A stretch of 33,462 nucleotides of DNA, taken from the IMG/VR virus record IMGVR_UViG_3300049846_000815, positions 1 to 33,462 of that record; one strand, given 5' to 3'. Below are positions 8,343-15,399 of the stretch, one piece after another. The notes beneath the pieces were generated by a model that saw only the letters and a program-made list of their open reading frames with translations, was not told where the DNA came from and did not search any database. The translations under genes were made by a program, and so were the position numbers. The DNA is from a virus. Every line of letters starts with the position of its first letter. Positions within the stretch are counted from its first letter, which is position 1.

Positions 8343-8827
8343 GTGATGAAGAAATAAAGACAAAGGTTAGTGGGCTTAAGGTTATTGAAGATGCTGGAAA
8401 TCTTCCAAGATGGATGACATTTGCAATCAAAGAGCTAGGTCAAAAAGAAATTGTAGGCAATCAACATAATCCTCGCATTTTGGAATATCATAAAACGACT
8501 TCTCTAAAAGCTAATAATGATGAAACAGCATGGTGTAGTAGTTTTGTTAATTGGTGTTTGAAGCAAGCATTCATTAAGGGTACTGGCAGAGCCAATGCGA
8601 GATCATGGCTTGATTGGGGTTACCCTTGTTCTGATAATGTTTTAGGTTCAATAGTAGTGATGACAAGAGGTGATAATCCAGCTAATGGTCATGTGGGGTT
8701 CTTGGCTGGTTTCGATGATACTAGCGTCTACATTCTAAGTGGAAATCAGGATAATATGGTTAAGTACAAAAAGTTTGACCGTTCTATTGTACTTGATTAC
8801 AGATGGCCATTTTGGGGGTTAGAATAA
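8339..8827 (+). CDS. Endolysin, TIGR02594-type cysteine peptidase
   Basis: A 162-residue protein matching the TIGR02594 pattern: PRWMTFAIKELGQKEI near the N end, NPRILEYH, DETAWCSSFVNWCL, ARSWLDWG, GHVGFLAGF and LSGNQDNMV. The likely papain/CHAP-type catalytic set is Cys66, His118 and Asn136. It should cleave peptidoglycan peptide bonds. There is no signal peptide, so release depends on a holin. It directly follows the o-spanin gene, which favours host lysis over a virion role. However, a tail hub gene follows four bases later, so a tail-associated lysin is possible. Confidence 0.8.
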   Translation: MSDEEIKTKVSGLKVIEDAGNLPRWMTFAIKELGQKEIVGNQHNPRILEYHKTTSLKANNDETAWCSSFVNWCLKQAFIKGTGRANARSWLDWGYPCSDNVLGSIVVMTRGDNPANGHVGFLAGFDDTSVYILSGNQDNMVKYKKFDRSIVLDYRWPFWGLE

Positions 8828-8831
8828 TTGC

Positions 8832-11570
8832 ATGGCTTATGCGTTAACGGATCGAGCAAAACAATCATTAGATAGAACCCAAATTGAGCCTAACATTGTT
8901 CTGACGATAAAGGGTTACCCTTATTATTTCGGTGCTGACAATGTTTTTGTAGAAGCGTTTATCGGTCAAGAAGGTTTGGAAATTGGTAACTTCGACATTG
9001 GTGGTACATTCATTTCAGAGTTCTCGAAGGATTACATTTCTCTCACTGGATCGACTAACTCAGTATCTCATCAATTGGAGCCTGACAAAGGTGGTGCGAC
9101 ATCAACTCAGTCGATGAAAATTAAGATCACTGATTTTAATCAAGAAGTAACTAAACTCATATCACCAGGATTTGAGATCGAAGATATTTTGTATCGCGAT
9201 GCTAATGTATATTTGGGGTTTAAAGGCGGCGCATTTCCAGAAGATTACATTGATTTATTTTCTGGAAAGGTTCAAGCGATTAAATCACAGGGGTCGGCAA
9301 TTGAATTAACGATTGCACATCCAGAAGATTTGAAGCGTTCTGAAATATTTCCAAAGATCGACACGGTTTTAACACAAGATTTAGATTATTTTTCAGTTAC
9401 CATTCAAGATTTAAGATACACGCAGAGAGGTGATTTCTCTGGAACGGCTCAGGTTCGATATTTGTCTAATCCATTTTCAGGAGATACGGCAATAGTTTCT
9501 GTAGGTGGTAATCTAATCACGGTTCAGATTGATACGGCTGCAACAAAAGCATCGACAATTAAGCGAGAGTTAGAAGCCAGTAGTGCAGCGATGCAGCTAG
9601 TGTCCGTTAAAATAGTTGGGAATGGTGCCAATGTTCAAGCGGCTCAAGCGATTACAACACTCACGAGCGACAACGAAGTCTTTGTTGAAAGTGTCACTGG
9701 TTTTCTTAGCCCTGTTACTCCATTATTCAGAACTTATTTAAAAATAGACGATGAGATTTTAGAATACACTGGAATAGACACTATCGCTAATAAGTTCACT
9801 GGAGTGACTAGAGCAGACCTTGATTCATTCGGGGACTACCATGATACTGATGCACAGGTTTCTAGTTTTTATAAGCTTGGCGATAATACTGAAGATAGCA
9901 ATGCTATTGATCTAACGCTTAAATTGTTAATGAGTGGTGGAGATGAATTTTATGCTGACACAGTATCTGCCAACGATTTTGTAACGGTAGGATTAGATAC
10001 ATACACAAATGGAATTTTGTTTAGATCGCAAAATTTAATTAGGACGCTTAACATCAGAGTCGGTGATTACATCACCACTGAGGGTGCAACTAATGGCGCT
10101 AATAATGTTACTGAAGAGTTGATCGAAGATATTTTTCAGCATGAATTGGGAACTGTGATCCTGGTCTCTGGTCAGACATTTGTTTACGAAACTGAGAGCT
10201 CTTGTGTTGCAAAATTCAAATCGCAATATGCGACCTTGCCTGATGGCGTTGGCATGGTTCACAATCAGGTAGACATCGACAGATTTGAAGAGATCAAAGC
10301 CAAGTATGGTTCATCTTTAATGCCTTATGAGTTCTATTTAAAAGACACCGTGACAGTTAAAGAATTTATTAACGAATCAATTTACCTGCCGTCCACACTA
10401 TACGCCGTTCCAAGAAAGGGCCGTGTATCTGTTGGAATTACAGCTCCACCTCTTTATGAGAATGAATCTAAAATACTAGATCCCACGACGATTAAAAAGC
10501 CTTCTGATATTTCAGTCGACAGAAGCGTTAATAAAAATTTTTATAATGCTATCGTATACAAATACAATGAAGATTCAGTCACTGATAAATTTAAAAACGG
10601 TCGTGTAATCCTGTCGAATGAAAGTACGAACCGAATCAACGCAGCCACAAAACCATACACTATCCAGGCTAACGGATTACGGCCTGGGGCATTTACTAAT
10701 CAAAATATAGAGAGAAACGCTAGAAGGTATCTTGAGAGGTACAAATTCGCGGCTGAGATGATTCCGGTGGAACCAGATTTCAAGACTGGTTTTGAAATTG
10801 AAGTTGGTGACACTGCAATTTTTGGCGGCAACGATTTAAAACTTTCTGATTCTAAAAAAGGGAGTAGAGATTTCAGCCCTAGGATTTTTGAGGTTGTGAA
10901 TAAAGAATTTAATTGGGTCAAAGGTTCAATTAAGCTTTCACTCGTTGACACTAATTATTCTACTGGAGTTAGATATGGCGTGTGGTCACCGTCTAGTAAG
11001 ATTATTTCTGGTTCGACTACATCAGTGATTAATATTCAGGATTCATACGGCATTAGCACTAAAGAGCGCGACAAGTGGAATAAGTATATTGGTAAAAAAA
11101 TTAGAGTACATTCGCCGGATTATTCTTATGATGAGCTCACTGTTTTACAGGGTTTTAGTGCGGTTGATGATTACAAGATGCTGGTTTCTCCGGCGTTGCC
11201 TTCGGCTCCTTTAAGTGGGTATGTTGTTGATGTTCCTAATTACGATGATATTCCTGAAAAGATTAATGATCTTTATAAGGCAATAAATGTTTTCGTAACG
11301 CCTACGCTTTATGTAACGAGTGGAACATCGGGATTGGTCTTTGATGTTTCTGTTTCTGATGCGGCAAAACTTTTCGTTAATTCATATGTTAGGGTCCACG
11401 ATGAAACTTATGATATTAGAGATTCAGGCGTTGCTGGAATACAAGTTGAAAGCATTGTTGGAACTACAGTGACTTTAAAAAAGACTTTGGGATTTACGCC
11501 AATAGCTGGAGATTTAATTAACCTAGTTGGTTTTGTTAGCGATGAAGGTAATGCTTACGTTTGGGCATAA
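8832..11570 (+). CDS. Large tail hub / tip protein
   Basis: A 912-residue structural protein. The N-terminal third (MAYALTDRAKQSLDRTQIEP onward) resembles baseplate hub proteins. Residues about 285-345 contain the common tail-protein pattern YLKIDDEILEYTGI, then FTGVTRADLDSFG and YHDTDAQV. The middle and C-terminal parts are beta-rich and end in what looks like a small carbohydrate- or Ig-type fold. It probably closes the tail tip below the distal tail protein. Its ribosome binding site is weak and far from the ATG (GGGGGTTAG), unlike its neighbours. It is separated from the distal tail gene by the fibre and the lysis cassette, which is unusual. Confidence 0.7.
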   Translation: MAYALTDRAKQSLDRTQIEPNIVLTIKGYPYYFGADNVFVEAFIGQEGLEIGNFDIGGTFISEFSKDYISLTGSTNSVSHQLEPDKGGATSTQSMKIKITDFNQEVTKLISPGFEIEDILYRDANVYLGFKGGAFPEDYIDLFSGKVQAIKSQGSAIELTIAHPEDLKRSEIFPKIDTVLTQDLDYFSVTIQDLRYTQRGDFSGTAQVRYLSNPFSGDTAIVSVGGNLITVQIDTAATKASTIKRELEASSAAMQLVSVKIVGNGANVQAAQAITTLTSDNEVFVESVTGFLSPVTPLFRTYLKIDDEILEYTGIDTIANKFTGVTRADLDSFGDYHDTDAQVSSFYKLGDNTEDSNAIDLTLKLLMSGGDEFYADTVSANDFVTVGLDTYTNGILFRSQNLIRTLNIRVGDYITTEGATNGANNVTEELIEDIFQHELGTVILVSGQTFVYETESSCVAKFKSQYATLPDGVGMVHNQVDIDRFEEIKAKYGSSLMPYEFYLKDTVTVKEFINESIYLPSTLYAVPRKGRVSVGITAPPLYENESKILDPTTIKKPSDISVDRSVNKNFYNAIVYKYNEDSVTDKFKNGRVILSNESTNRINAATKPYTIQANGLRPGAFTNQNIERNARRYLERYKFAAEMIPVEPDFKTGFEIEVGDTAIFGGNDLKLSDSKKGSRDFSPRIFEVVNKEFNWVKGSIKLSLVDTNYSTGVRYGVWSPSSKIISGSTTSVINIQDSYGISTKERDKWNKYIGKKIRVHSPDYSYDELTVLQGFSAVDDYKMLVSPALPSAPLSGYVVDVPNYDDIPEKINDLYKAINVFVTPTLYVTSGTSGLVFDVSVSDAAKLFVNSYVRVHDETYDIRDSGVAGIQVESIVGTTVTLKKTLGFTPIAGDLINLVGFVSDEGNAYVWA

Positions 11571-11579
11571 GGGGGAATA

Positions 11580-12128
11580 ATGGCTGATGTTACACCGTTA
11601 AAACAGAATTTGCAGGAAGAGGATTTGAAATCTGGAGCTGCCGCCAGTGAATCGACCATGGATAAAGTCGGTAGCTCTGTAAATTTTTGGAACAACTATT
11701 ATGAGGGTGGAAGATTTTGGATCATAAATGGTCCATACGATATTACATCAGTGCCAGATAATGGAATTGATGGATGGGTTCCGTGCCCATTTGATATGGA
11801 AATATTTGGAGTGTTCTTTGCTGGTTTTGAATCTGGTACATCTGGAACAAGTGAAATTGACATTTTGAAATATCCAGTTGGCGGAGGATCTCCAGTGACA
11901 ATTTTTACTACTCGACCAGCGGCTCCGGCTTCTGTTGGTGATGATTTCATTATTCAGACTGAAGAAATTCCAAGTTATTCAATCGTTCGTCAAACTGTTG
12001 GAACGACTGCTCCGGTTCTTGTGAGCACACAGCTTGATAAGGGTGATGCGCTAAAATTGAATTGGGTAACTAAGGCAGTTGGTGGTGCGGGGTTAACGGT
12101 TGGTTTATTTATGAGACCTAGGTCATGA
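11580..12128 (+). CDS. Virion-associated protein, probably tail tip accessory
   Basis: A 182-residue protein with a strong AAGGGGGAATA ribosome binding site, placed after the tail hub gene. The first 45 residues are hydrophilic; the rest is beta-rich (GRFWIINGPYDITSVPDNGI and following). It has no membrane segment or catalytic motif. Composition and position suggest a tail accessory or fibre-attached beta-sandwich. I do not recognise the family. Its stop overlaps the next small gene as ATGA. Confidence 0.6.
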   Translation: MADVTPLKQNLQEEDLKSGAAASESTMDKVGSSVNFWNNYYEGGRFWIINGPYDITSVPDNGIDGWVPCPFDMEIFGVFFAGFESGTSGTSEIDILKYPVGGGSPVTIFTTRPAAPASVGDDFIIQTEEIPSYSIVRQTVGTTAPVLVSTQLDKGDALKLNWVTKAVGGAGLTVGLFMRPRS

Positions 12129-12217
12129 TGGAAGATCTCGAGGCGATCTTGATGTTGGTTGTGTGTTTGTTTGCGTTGGTGATGTTTAATATTTATCTTG
12201 GTGCTTTATTACCTTGA
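12125..12217 (+). CDS. 30-residue one-pass membrane peptide
   Basis: ATG at 12125 overlaps the preceding stop (ATGATGG). The 30-residue product begins MMEDLEAILMLVVCLFALVM and is almost entirely one hydrophobic helix with an acidic N end. Such peptides in late operons are often holin, antiholin or disruptin-like, but nothing specific can be assigned. Translational coupling to the upstream gene is likely. Confidence 0.5.
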   Translation: MMEDLEAILMLVVCLFALVMFNIYLGALLP

Positions 12218-12237
12218 GCACAAGGAGGTATCGAGCA

Positions 12238-12363
12238 TTGCTGCCCGACCCTCGCATGACACGACCTTGGAATAGTTCAATTGTAAATTATTGTTGTATA
12301 GAAACAAGGTTTAAATTTAAGGAAGGAACTACTGCCCATTACTGGGAAGCATTCCCTCCTTAA
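12238..12363 (+). CDS. Small basic protein at the end of the late operon
   Basis: A TTG-start ORF of 41 residues (MLPDPRMTRPWNSSIVNY at its N end) ending at TAA 12361-12363. It has the strongest Shine-Dalgarno sequence in this area, AAGGAGGT at 12222-12229, eight bases before the TTG. That site has no other obvious use. The final codons overlap the stop of the convergent zinc-finger gene by four bases. Function unknown; its short length leaves the call uncertain. Confidence 0.45.
   Translation: MLPDPRMTRPWNSSIVNYCCIETRFKFKEGTTAHYWEAFPP
12319..12361. terminator. Possible stem-loop between convergent operons
   Basis: AAGGA plus GGAA (12319-12328) can pair with TTCC plus TCCTT (12352-12361), with an inner CCCA/TGGG stem around 12335-12346. 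It lies where the + strand late operon and - strand replication operon meet. It has no convincing T-tract on either side and overlaps the coding end of the 41-residue ORF, so terminator function is weakly supported. Confidence 0.25.
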
Positions 12364-12620
12364 AGCACACCCATCGTTGTCTCGGGGGGAGGCGATGGAT
12401 TTTCGGAATTAACTTTTTTCTCGTGTTTAAAATCGTCTGCAAAAATGAAGTCGTCTTTTTTATGATTTCCCCATGATGTGATGAATTGAGATAAGCCTCT
12501 TTGAACTGCGATTTTGCAGTTGTGGCATTTGAACGCGTATAGGTGTTTAGTGATTTTGTGGTAGGCTTGTACGAACCCAGAATCGCGACATAGGCGGCAG
12601 TAAGTGTGAAAATTATTCAT
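12360..12620 (-). CDS. Zinc-finger protein, last gene of the replication operon
   Basis: An 86-residue protein with two CxxC pairs, Cys8/Cys11 (YCRLC) and Cys32/Cys35 (KCHNC), spaced 20 residues apart as in zinc ribbons. The C-terminal half is charged and ends in a Pro-rich tail (ENPSPPPETTMGVL). It may bind DNA or single-stranded nucleic acid in replication. It is 187 bases downstream of ssb on the same strand. The exact family was not recognised. Confidence 0.65.
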   Translation of the reverse strand: MNNFHTYCRLCRDSGFVQAYHKITKHLYAFKCHNCKIAVQRGLSQFITSWGNHKKDDFIFADDFKHEKKVNSENPSPPPETTMGVL

Positions 12621-12807
12621 AATCCGACAATTCCAATCATATAATATAAGCCTTTTTCCAGTTTCATTTATCGGTCACAGTTTTTATTTTGTTTTAAACC
12701 CGCCTAGCATTCGTTTTAAGACATTACTTATGCTTTTTGATGGTATGACCGCATTCTATTTCAAACGTCTAAAAATGCCAAAAAACGCGCACTAAACATT
12801 AAGTTGA
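12621..12807 (-). promoter_or_regulatory. Intergenic stretch with a possible - strand promoter
   Basis: No open frame of useful size is seen here. On the - strand, about 12640-12665, TGAAAC followed 17 bases later by TATATG, within TATATTATATG, could act as a promoter for the zinc-finger gene. A GTGCGCG run followed by six T near 12785-12797 (read on the - strand) lacks a proper stem and is a poor terminator. Confidence 0.25.
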
Positions 12808-13137
12808 TTAAAACGGTACGTCTTCATTAAACATAGGAAACTTGTCAGTTGTTTCATTCTTCGGTAGGATTTCAAAAAAATTGCAACAAACTTCCGTAGC
12901 CCATTGACCCTCGTACTTTCCAGCTTTGATCTTCGATGTACGGACGGTCCCCAAAAGCCTTAATCGGTCGTTTAACGAAATTTTCATGCATTCTTGATGA
13001 AATACCTTAACGGTGACAGAACCAACCCTAGAACCGTCTTTAAACTCGACGAACAAATTCGCCATTGGGCTGCCCTTGTCCCGGCCGTAAATCTTAGGTT
13101 CTGTTTTAACTATTCCAACAATCTCGACTTTATTCAT
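12808..13137 (-). CDS. ssb: Single-stranded DNA-binding protein
   Basis: A 109-residue OB-fold protein. Visible SSB features are the N-terminal strand MNKVEIVGIV, a mid-protein strand and loop VGSVTVKVFHQEC, the following LNDRLRLLGTVRTSK segment, and an acidic C-terminal tip NEDVPF matching the SSB tail that docks partner proteins. It is shorter than bacterial SSB because the linker is brief. It protects single strands during phage replication and probably works with the annealing protein encoded at 21195. A 134-base structured leader precedes it, so expression is likely regulated separately from the upstream genes. Confidence 0.85.
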   Translation of the reverse strand: MNKVEIVGIVKTEPKIYGRDKGSPMANLFVEFKDGSRVGSVTVKVFHQECMKISLNDRLRLLGTVRTSKIKAGKYEGQWATEVCCNFFEILPKNETTDKFPMFNEDVPF

Positions 13138-13142
13138 ACAGC

Positions 13143-13234
13143 ATTATCCCTTTCGTAGATTCAAATTATCCTCAAGGAAACCGCACCGAGGCGAAGTATG
13201 AACCCCGATGCGGAAACACTACGATTTGGATAAT
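13143..13234 (-). promoter_or_regulatory. Structured ssb leader with alternative pairings
   Basis: Read on the - strand: ATTATCC (13234-13228), CGTAG (13223-13219), an 11-bp hairpin CCGCATCGGGG/CCTCGGTGCGG (13213-13203 with 13191-13181, two G-U), GGATAAT (13171-13165), CTACG (13158-13154), and GGATAAT (13149-13143) inside the ssb ribosome binding region (AAAGGGATAAT, ATG at 13137). The first ATTATCC can pair with either GGATAAT. Pairing with the distal copy nests over CGTAG/CTACG and covers the binding site; pairing with the inner copy would leave it free. A -10-like TATTAT overlaps the first element, so it may instead lie at a promoter. Confidence 0.55.
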
Positions 13235-13271
13235 ATGAACTCAATTTTTCTAAACTCAATAACGATTCTTT

Positions 13272-13814
13272 TCAAGAAGTAAATTCTAAATTTTTCATCG
13301 TTGCATGAACCACGTTTGAAACCGCTGTAGGTTCGGGAAGCGCGGGGCGCTCATCAAGCTGCCCACGTTTTGCAAGTTTGATAATTGTTTTTGAATACTC
13401 GCGAATCTGAGCGCGATACATTCCTTCGTTTTCGTGGGTCATTGTTTCGCATAAATGTTTCCACCCGCCCATTCTAGTCACAGCCTCCCATCCGAGCTCG
13501 CCGATGTAATCTTTTGCGCGTTCTTGATTTGTGTAACCAAATTTTGAAATTGCAGTGATTACAGAATTAGCAACATCTTGAGAATTGTCATCAGAATTAA
13601 TTTCCGGTTCTATCTTTGATCGGATGTCTGATGGGTATGGAAATCCTTTTTCAGTCCGACCCCATTTATTTAATATGTTTAGTGTATTGTTAAAATCTAA
13701 ATCGCTAATGTCTTCCACCATCATTATTAGCGCCTGTGTTGATAATACCTTGCCAGTGATCTCGGCACGAATGGCTAATATATTTGCAATTTGTTTTTTT
13801 TGCTCAAAATTCAT
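13272..13814 (-). CDS. Probable helicase loader / replication accessory protein
   Basis: A 180-residue, mostly helical protein. The N-terminal half (LSTQALIMMVEDISDLDFNN, then the tryptophan-containing KWGRTEKGFPYPSDIRSKIE) resembles the small helicase-loader domain found in phage replication modules (G39P-like), where the PxPxDI segment is typical. The C-terminal half contains GELGWEAVTRMGGWKHLCET. It overlaps the replisome organiser by 11 bases and has AAAGGAACC upstream of its ATG. It would deliver the host DnaB-type helicase to the organiser-bound origin. Placement strongly supports this; sequence evidence is moderate. Confidence 0.55.
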   Translation of the reverse strand: MNFEQKKQIANILAIRAEITGKVLSTQALIMMVEDISDLDFNNTLNILNKWGRTEKGFPYPSDIRSKIEPEINSDDNSQDVANSVITAISKFGYTNQERAKDYIGELGWEAVTRMGGWKHLCETMTHENEGMYRAQIREYSKTIIKLAKRGQLDERPALPEPTAVSNVVHATMKNLEFTS

Positions 13815-14640
13815 TTTTGGTTCCTTTCATAAAATATTCTCCTGCTTCTTCGGCAGCTTTTTTATTTGATTGCGTCTTGTCGAGTTGATTGAGTTGGGCA
13901 TTGGTTACACTAATTCCAGTTCCTGCGAAATGATTTATTTCTGCAAGGTTTGTTAAAATCAAATCAAACGCATGGCGCTTTTTAATAAACCACGAATCAT
14001 TCATTTGCATAAAAGCATTTATTAAATAAGTTGACTTTTTAAGTCCGTGATCTCTGATTAGGGTCTTCGCATTCCCAACCCATTTGCCAGACATTGAAAC
14101 ATTTGTTTTATATTTTGTTTTCCACGCATCGCAATAATGAGCAATCAAAAGTTTAACATCTTCATTCGATTCTGTTTTAACAGAATCATCATTTCGCAAC
14201 GTTCTTTTTTCTTCTTTCTTTGATTCTTTATTCTTATATTCTTTATTCTTATATTCTAGGCGCGCTCTCGGCGCGGCGTTGTCGCGCGCTTGCCGCGCTC
14301 TACGTTGGTCTCTATCTAATGATTCCAACAACTTAGGCAATTCAATTTTCAACTCATTATCAACTCTTTCCCAAGAAAGTAGAGAAAATGTTTGGAAAAA
14401 GTTCAGAATTTCCTCAACTTTTGTTCTGGAAATCCTCAACTTTTGTCTGACCAATCTTTCGGAAAAGCTGAACTTTATATGAACATTTGTATAGGTTTCG
14501 TTCTGGTTTTTAGTCATCTTTTCAGCACACATTTCCAGCAATATAAACCATGCAGCATAACCAAGGTGCCCGAACCGATTCATAGCCTCAATGATCACAG
14601 TGTTCTCATTCGCATTCGTAAAATGTTTGAAATATTCCAT
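13804..14640 (-). CDS. Replisome organiser (origin-binding initiator)
   Basis: A 278-residue protein. The N end (MEYFKHFTNANENTVIIEAM, then GHLGYAAWFILLEMCAEK) is the winged-helix start typical of Lin1244/Lin1753-like phage initiators. Residues about 125-165 are a charged, low-complexity linker with the repeat EYKNKEYKNKE; the C-terminal region (DAWKTKYKTNVSMSGKWVG) resembles DnaD-like tails. It should bind the phage origin and recruit the loader encoded next. The DNA of the linker holds direct repeats beside a GC-rich block, a candidate origin. It is the first gene of the - strand operon and follows a leader terminator. Confidence 0.7.
   Translation of the reverse strand: MEYFKHFTNANENTVIIEAMNRFGHLGYAAWFILLEMCAEKMTKNQNETYTNVHIKFSFSERLVRQKLRISRTKVEEILNFFQTFSLLSWERVDNELKIELPKLLESLDRDQRRARQARDNAAPRARLEYKNKEYKNKESKKEEKRTLRNDDSVKTESNEDVKLLIAHYCDAWKTKYKTNVSMSGKWVGNAKTLIRDHGLKKSTYLINAFMQMNDSWFIKKRHAFDLILTNLAEINHFAGTGISVTNAQLNQLDKTQSNKKAAEEAGEYFMKGTKNEF
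14223..14301. repeat. Iteron-like repeats inside the initiator gene; candidate replication origin
   Basis: ATTCTTTATTCTTAT occurs twice in tandem (14223-14237, 14238-14252) with a partial third copy, making a very AT-rich tract. Immediately beside it (14258-14301) is a strikingly GC-rich block in which GCGCGCT recurs 24 bases apart (14260, 14284), each followed by a related CGC-rich stretch. An easily melted tract next to repeats within the initiator gene is the lambda-type origin layout. The block also encodes the initiator's Arg/Ala and Lys/Glu-rich linker. Confidence 0.45.
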
Positions 14641-14660
14641 TTATTAAACAACCCCCAAGA

Positions 14661-14702
14661 TCAAATAAAAACGCCCCACCAGAGTGCAGCTAGTGAGGCG
14701 TT
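14661..14702 (-). terminator. Intrinsic terminator in the leader of the replication operon
   Basis: On the - strand AACGCCTCACTAG (14702-14690) pairs with CTGGTGGGGCGTT (14682-14670) over 13 bp (two G-U) around a seven-base loop, followed by a T-rich run TTTTTATTTGA (14671-14661). It lies 20-60 bases upstream of the initiator start and just downstream of a TATAAT box. No - strand gene precedes it for many kb, so it probably acts as an attenuator or guards against distant antisense transcription. Confidence 0.7.
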
Positions 14703-14721
14703 CTTGCGATTGGTTTTACTC

Positions 14722-14750
14722 ATTATAAGAAAACCAAAATTTTTTCTGCA
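14722..14750 (-). promoter_or_regulatory. Promoter of the replication operon
   Basis: A perfect TATAAT on the - strand (14727-14722) with a weak -35 (TGCAGA, 14750-14745) 17 bases away. Transcription would start near 14715 and meet the leader terminator within about 15 bases. The weak -35 could indicate activator dependence. Confidence 0.45.
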
Positions 14751-14823
14751 CTAATTTACGAATCAATTATTACATTATCGCGATTAAGTCAAAATGCATA
14801 TTTGAATTAACATAAACGAAAAA

Positions 14824-14839
14824 GTTAAGTAATCTTAAC
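14824..14839. promoter_or_regulatory. 16-bp operator-like palindrome
   Basis: GTTAAG-TAAT-CTTAAC is a perfect inverted repeat with a four-base spacer, ending two bases before the ATG of the nuclease gene and in the divergent control region between the early and replication operons. Such sites suit a dimeric repressor. No further copy was found nearby. Confidence 0.4.
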
Positions 14840-14841
14840 AA

Positions 14842-15210
14842 ATGGCATGGAATAGATCGAGGTTTCAAAAGTATGGCGCAACAAGAGTAAAGCATCGCGG
14901 GTATTCTTTCGCATCGAAATTAGAAGCAGCGGTTTTCGATATTCTAAAGTTAAGAGAAAAAGCTGGAGAAATTTACGATATTAAAGTTCAACAAAGAGTT
15001 TACCTTTTAAAAGATCCTGATATTTATTATATCAGTGACTTTAGTTTCATTCATGACGATGTTTTGAAATATGCCGAGGCTAAGGGAATGGAAACTCCTG
15101 AATGGAAGATCAAGAAAAAGCTGTGGCAGCATTTCGGACCATCTGATTTAGAGATTTGGATGGGTTCTTACTCGAGACCTAAACTAATCGAGATTGTTAA
15201 GAGAAAATAA
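14842..15210 (+). CDS. DUF1064-like nuclease (PD-(D/E)XK fold)
   Basis: A 122-residue protein beginning MAWNRSRFQKYGATRVKHRG, then the family's FASKLEAAVFDILKLREKAGEI. Likely catalytic residues are Glu28, Asp66 (YISDFSF) and Glu79-x-Lys81 (YAEAKG), the last followed by the usual MxTPEWKIKKKL. The family is expected to cut branched or recombination DNA, replacing RusA-type resolvases in many phages. It is the first gene of the rightward early region, and an operator-like palindrome sits directly before its start. No clear Shine-Dalgarno sequence is visible. Confidence 0.75.
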   Translation: MAWNRSRFQKYGATRVKHRGYSFASKLEAAVFDILKLREKAGEIYDIKVQQRVYLLKDPDIYYISDFSFIHDDVLKYAEAKGMETPEWKIKKKLWQHFGPSDLEIWMGSYSRPKLIEIVKRK

Positions 15211-15237
15211 TATTTCATTCCTCGATTATTTTTTACA
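15205..15237 (+). terminator. Weak AT-rich stem-loop after the nuclease gene
   Basis: AAAATAAT and ATTATTTT can pair across the nuclease stop, followed by a short T-rich run. All pairs are A-T, so stability is low; it may at most reduce read-through. Confidence 0.2.
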
Positions 15238-15256
15238 ATTGTTTTAAATTTATTGC

Positions 15257-15361
15257 ATGGGAAATTTGAGCAGGGATGAAAGAGAAGCTACAACTCTAGG
15301 GGTAGTCGTTTTGATTGCGTTTATTTCAATAGGAGCTGTTTTTTATCATTGGATAATTTAA
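15257..15361 (+). CDS. 34-residue one-pass membrane peptide
   Basis: ATG at 15257 opens a 34-residue ORF with a charged N end (MGNLSRDEREATT) and a single hydrophobic helix (LGVVVLIAFISIGAVFY). Charge distribution suggests an N-in orientation is disfavoured by Asp/Glu and uncertain. There is no Shine-Dalgarno sequence, so expression is doubtful. The amino-acid pattern is typical of real membrane peptides and the codons are not repetitive. Confidence 0.4.
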   Translation: MGNLSRDEREATTLGVVVLIAFISIGAVFYHWII

Positions 15362-15399
15362 TTATAATTTTCCCGGCCCGATAAAAACGGGTAACGGGA

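Noticed and set aside
13585-13869. 94-codon + strand frame opposite the helicase loader
   Set aside because: Antisense shadow with a Phe/Ser/Cys-rich product and no ribosome binding site.
14392-14754. 120-codon + strand frame over the initiator gene
   Set aside because: Antisense to the well-supported replisome organiser; it also crosses the leader terminator and promoter and has no binding site.
14777-14784. ATCGCGAT palindrome in the divergent control region
   Set aside because: Eight bases with no extension or second copy; expected by chance in a genome of this size.
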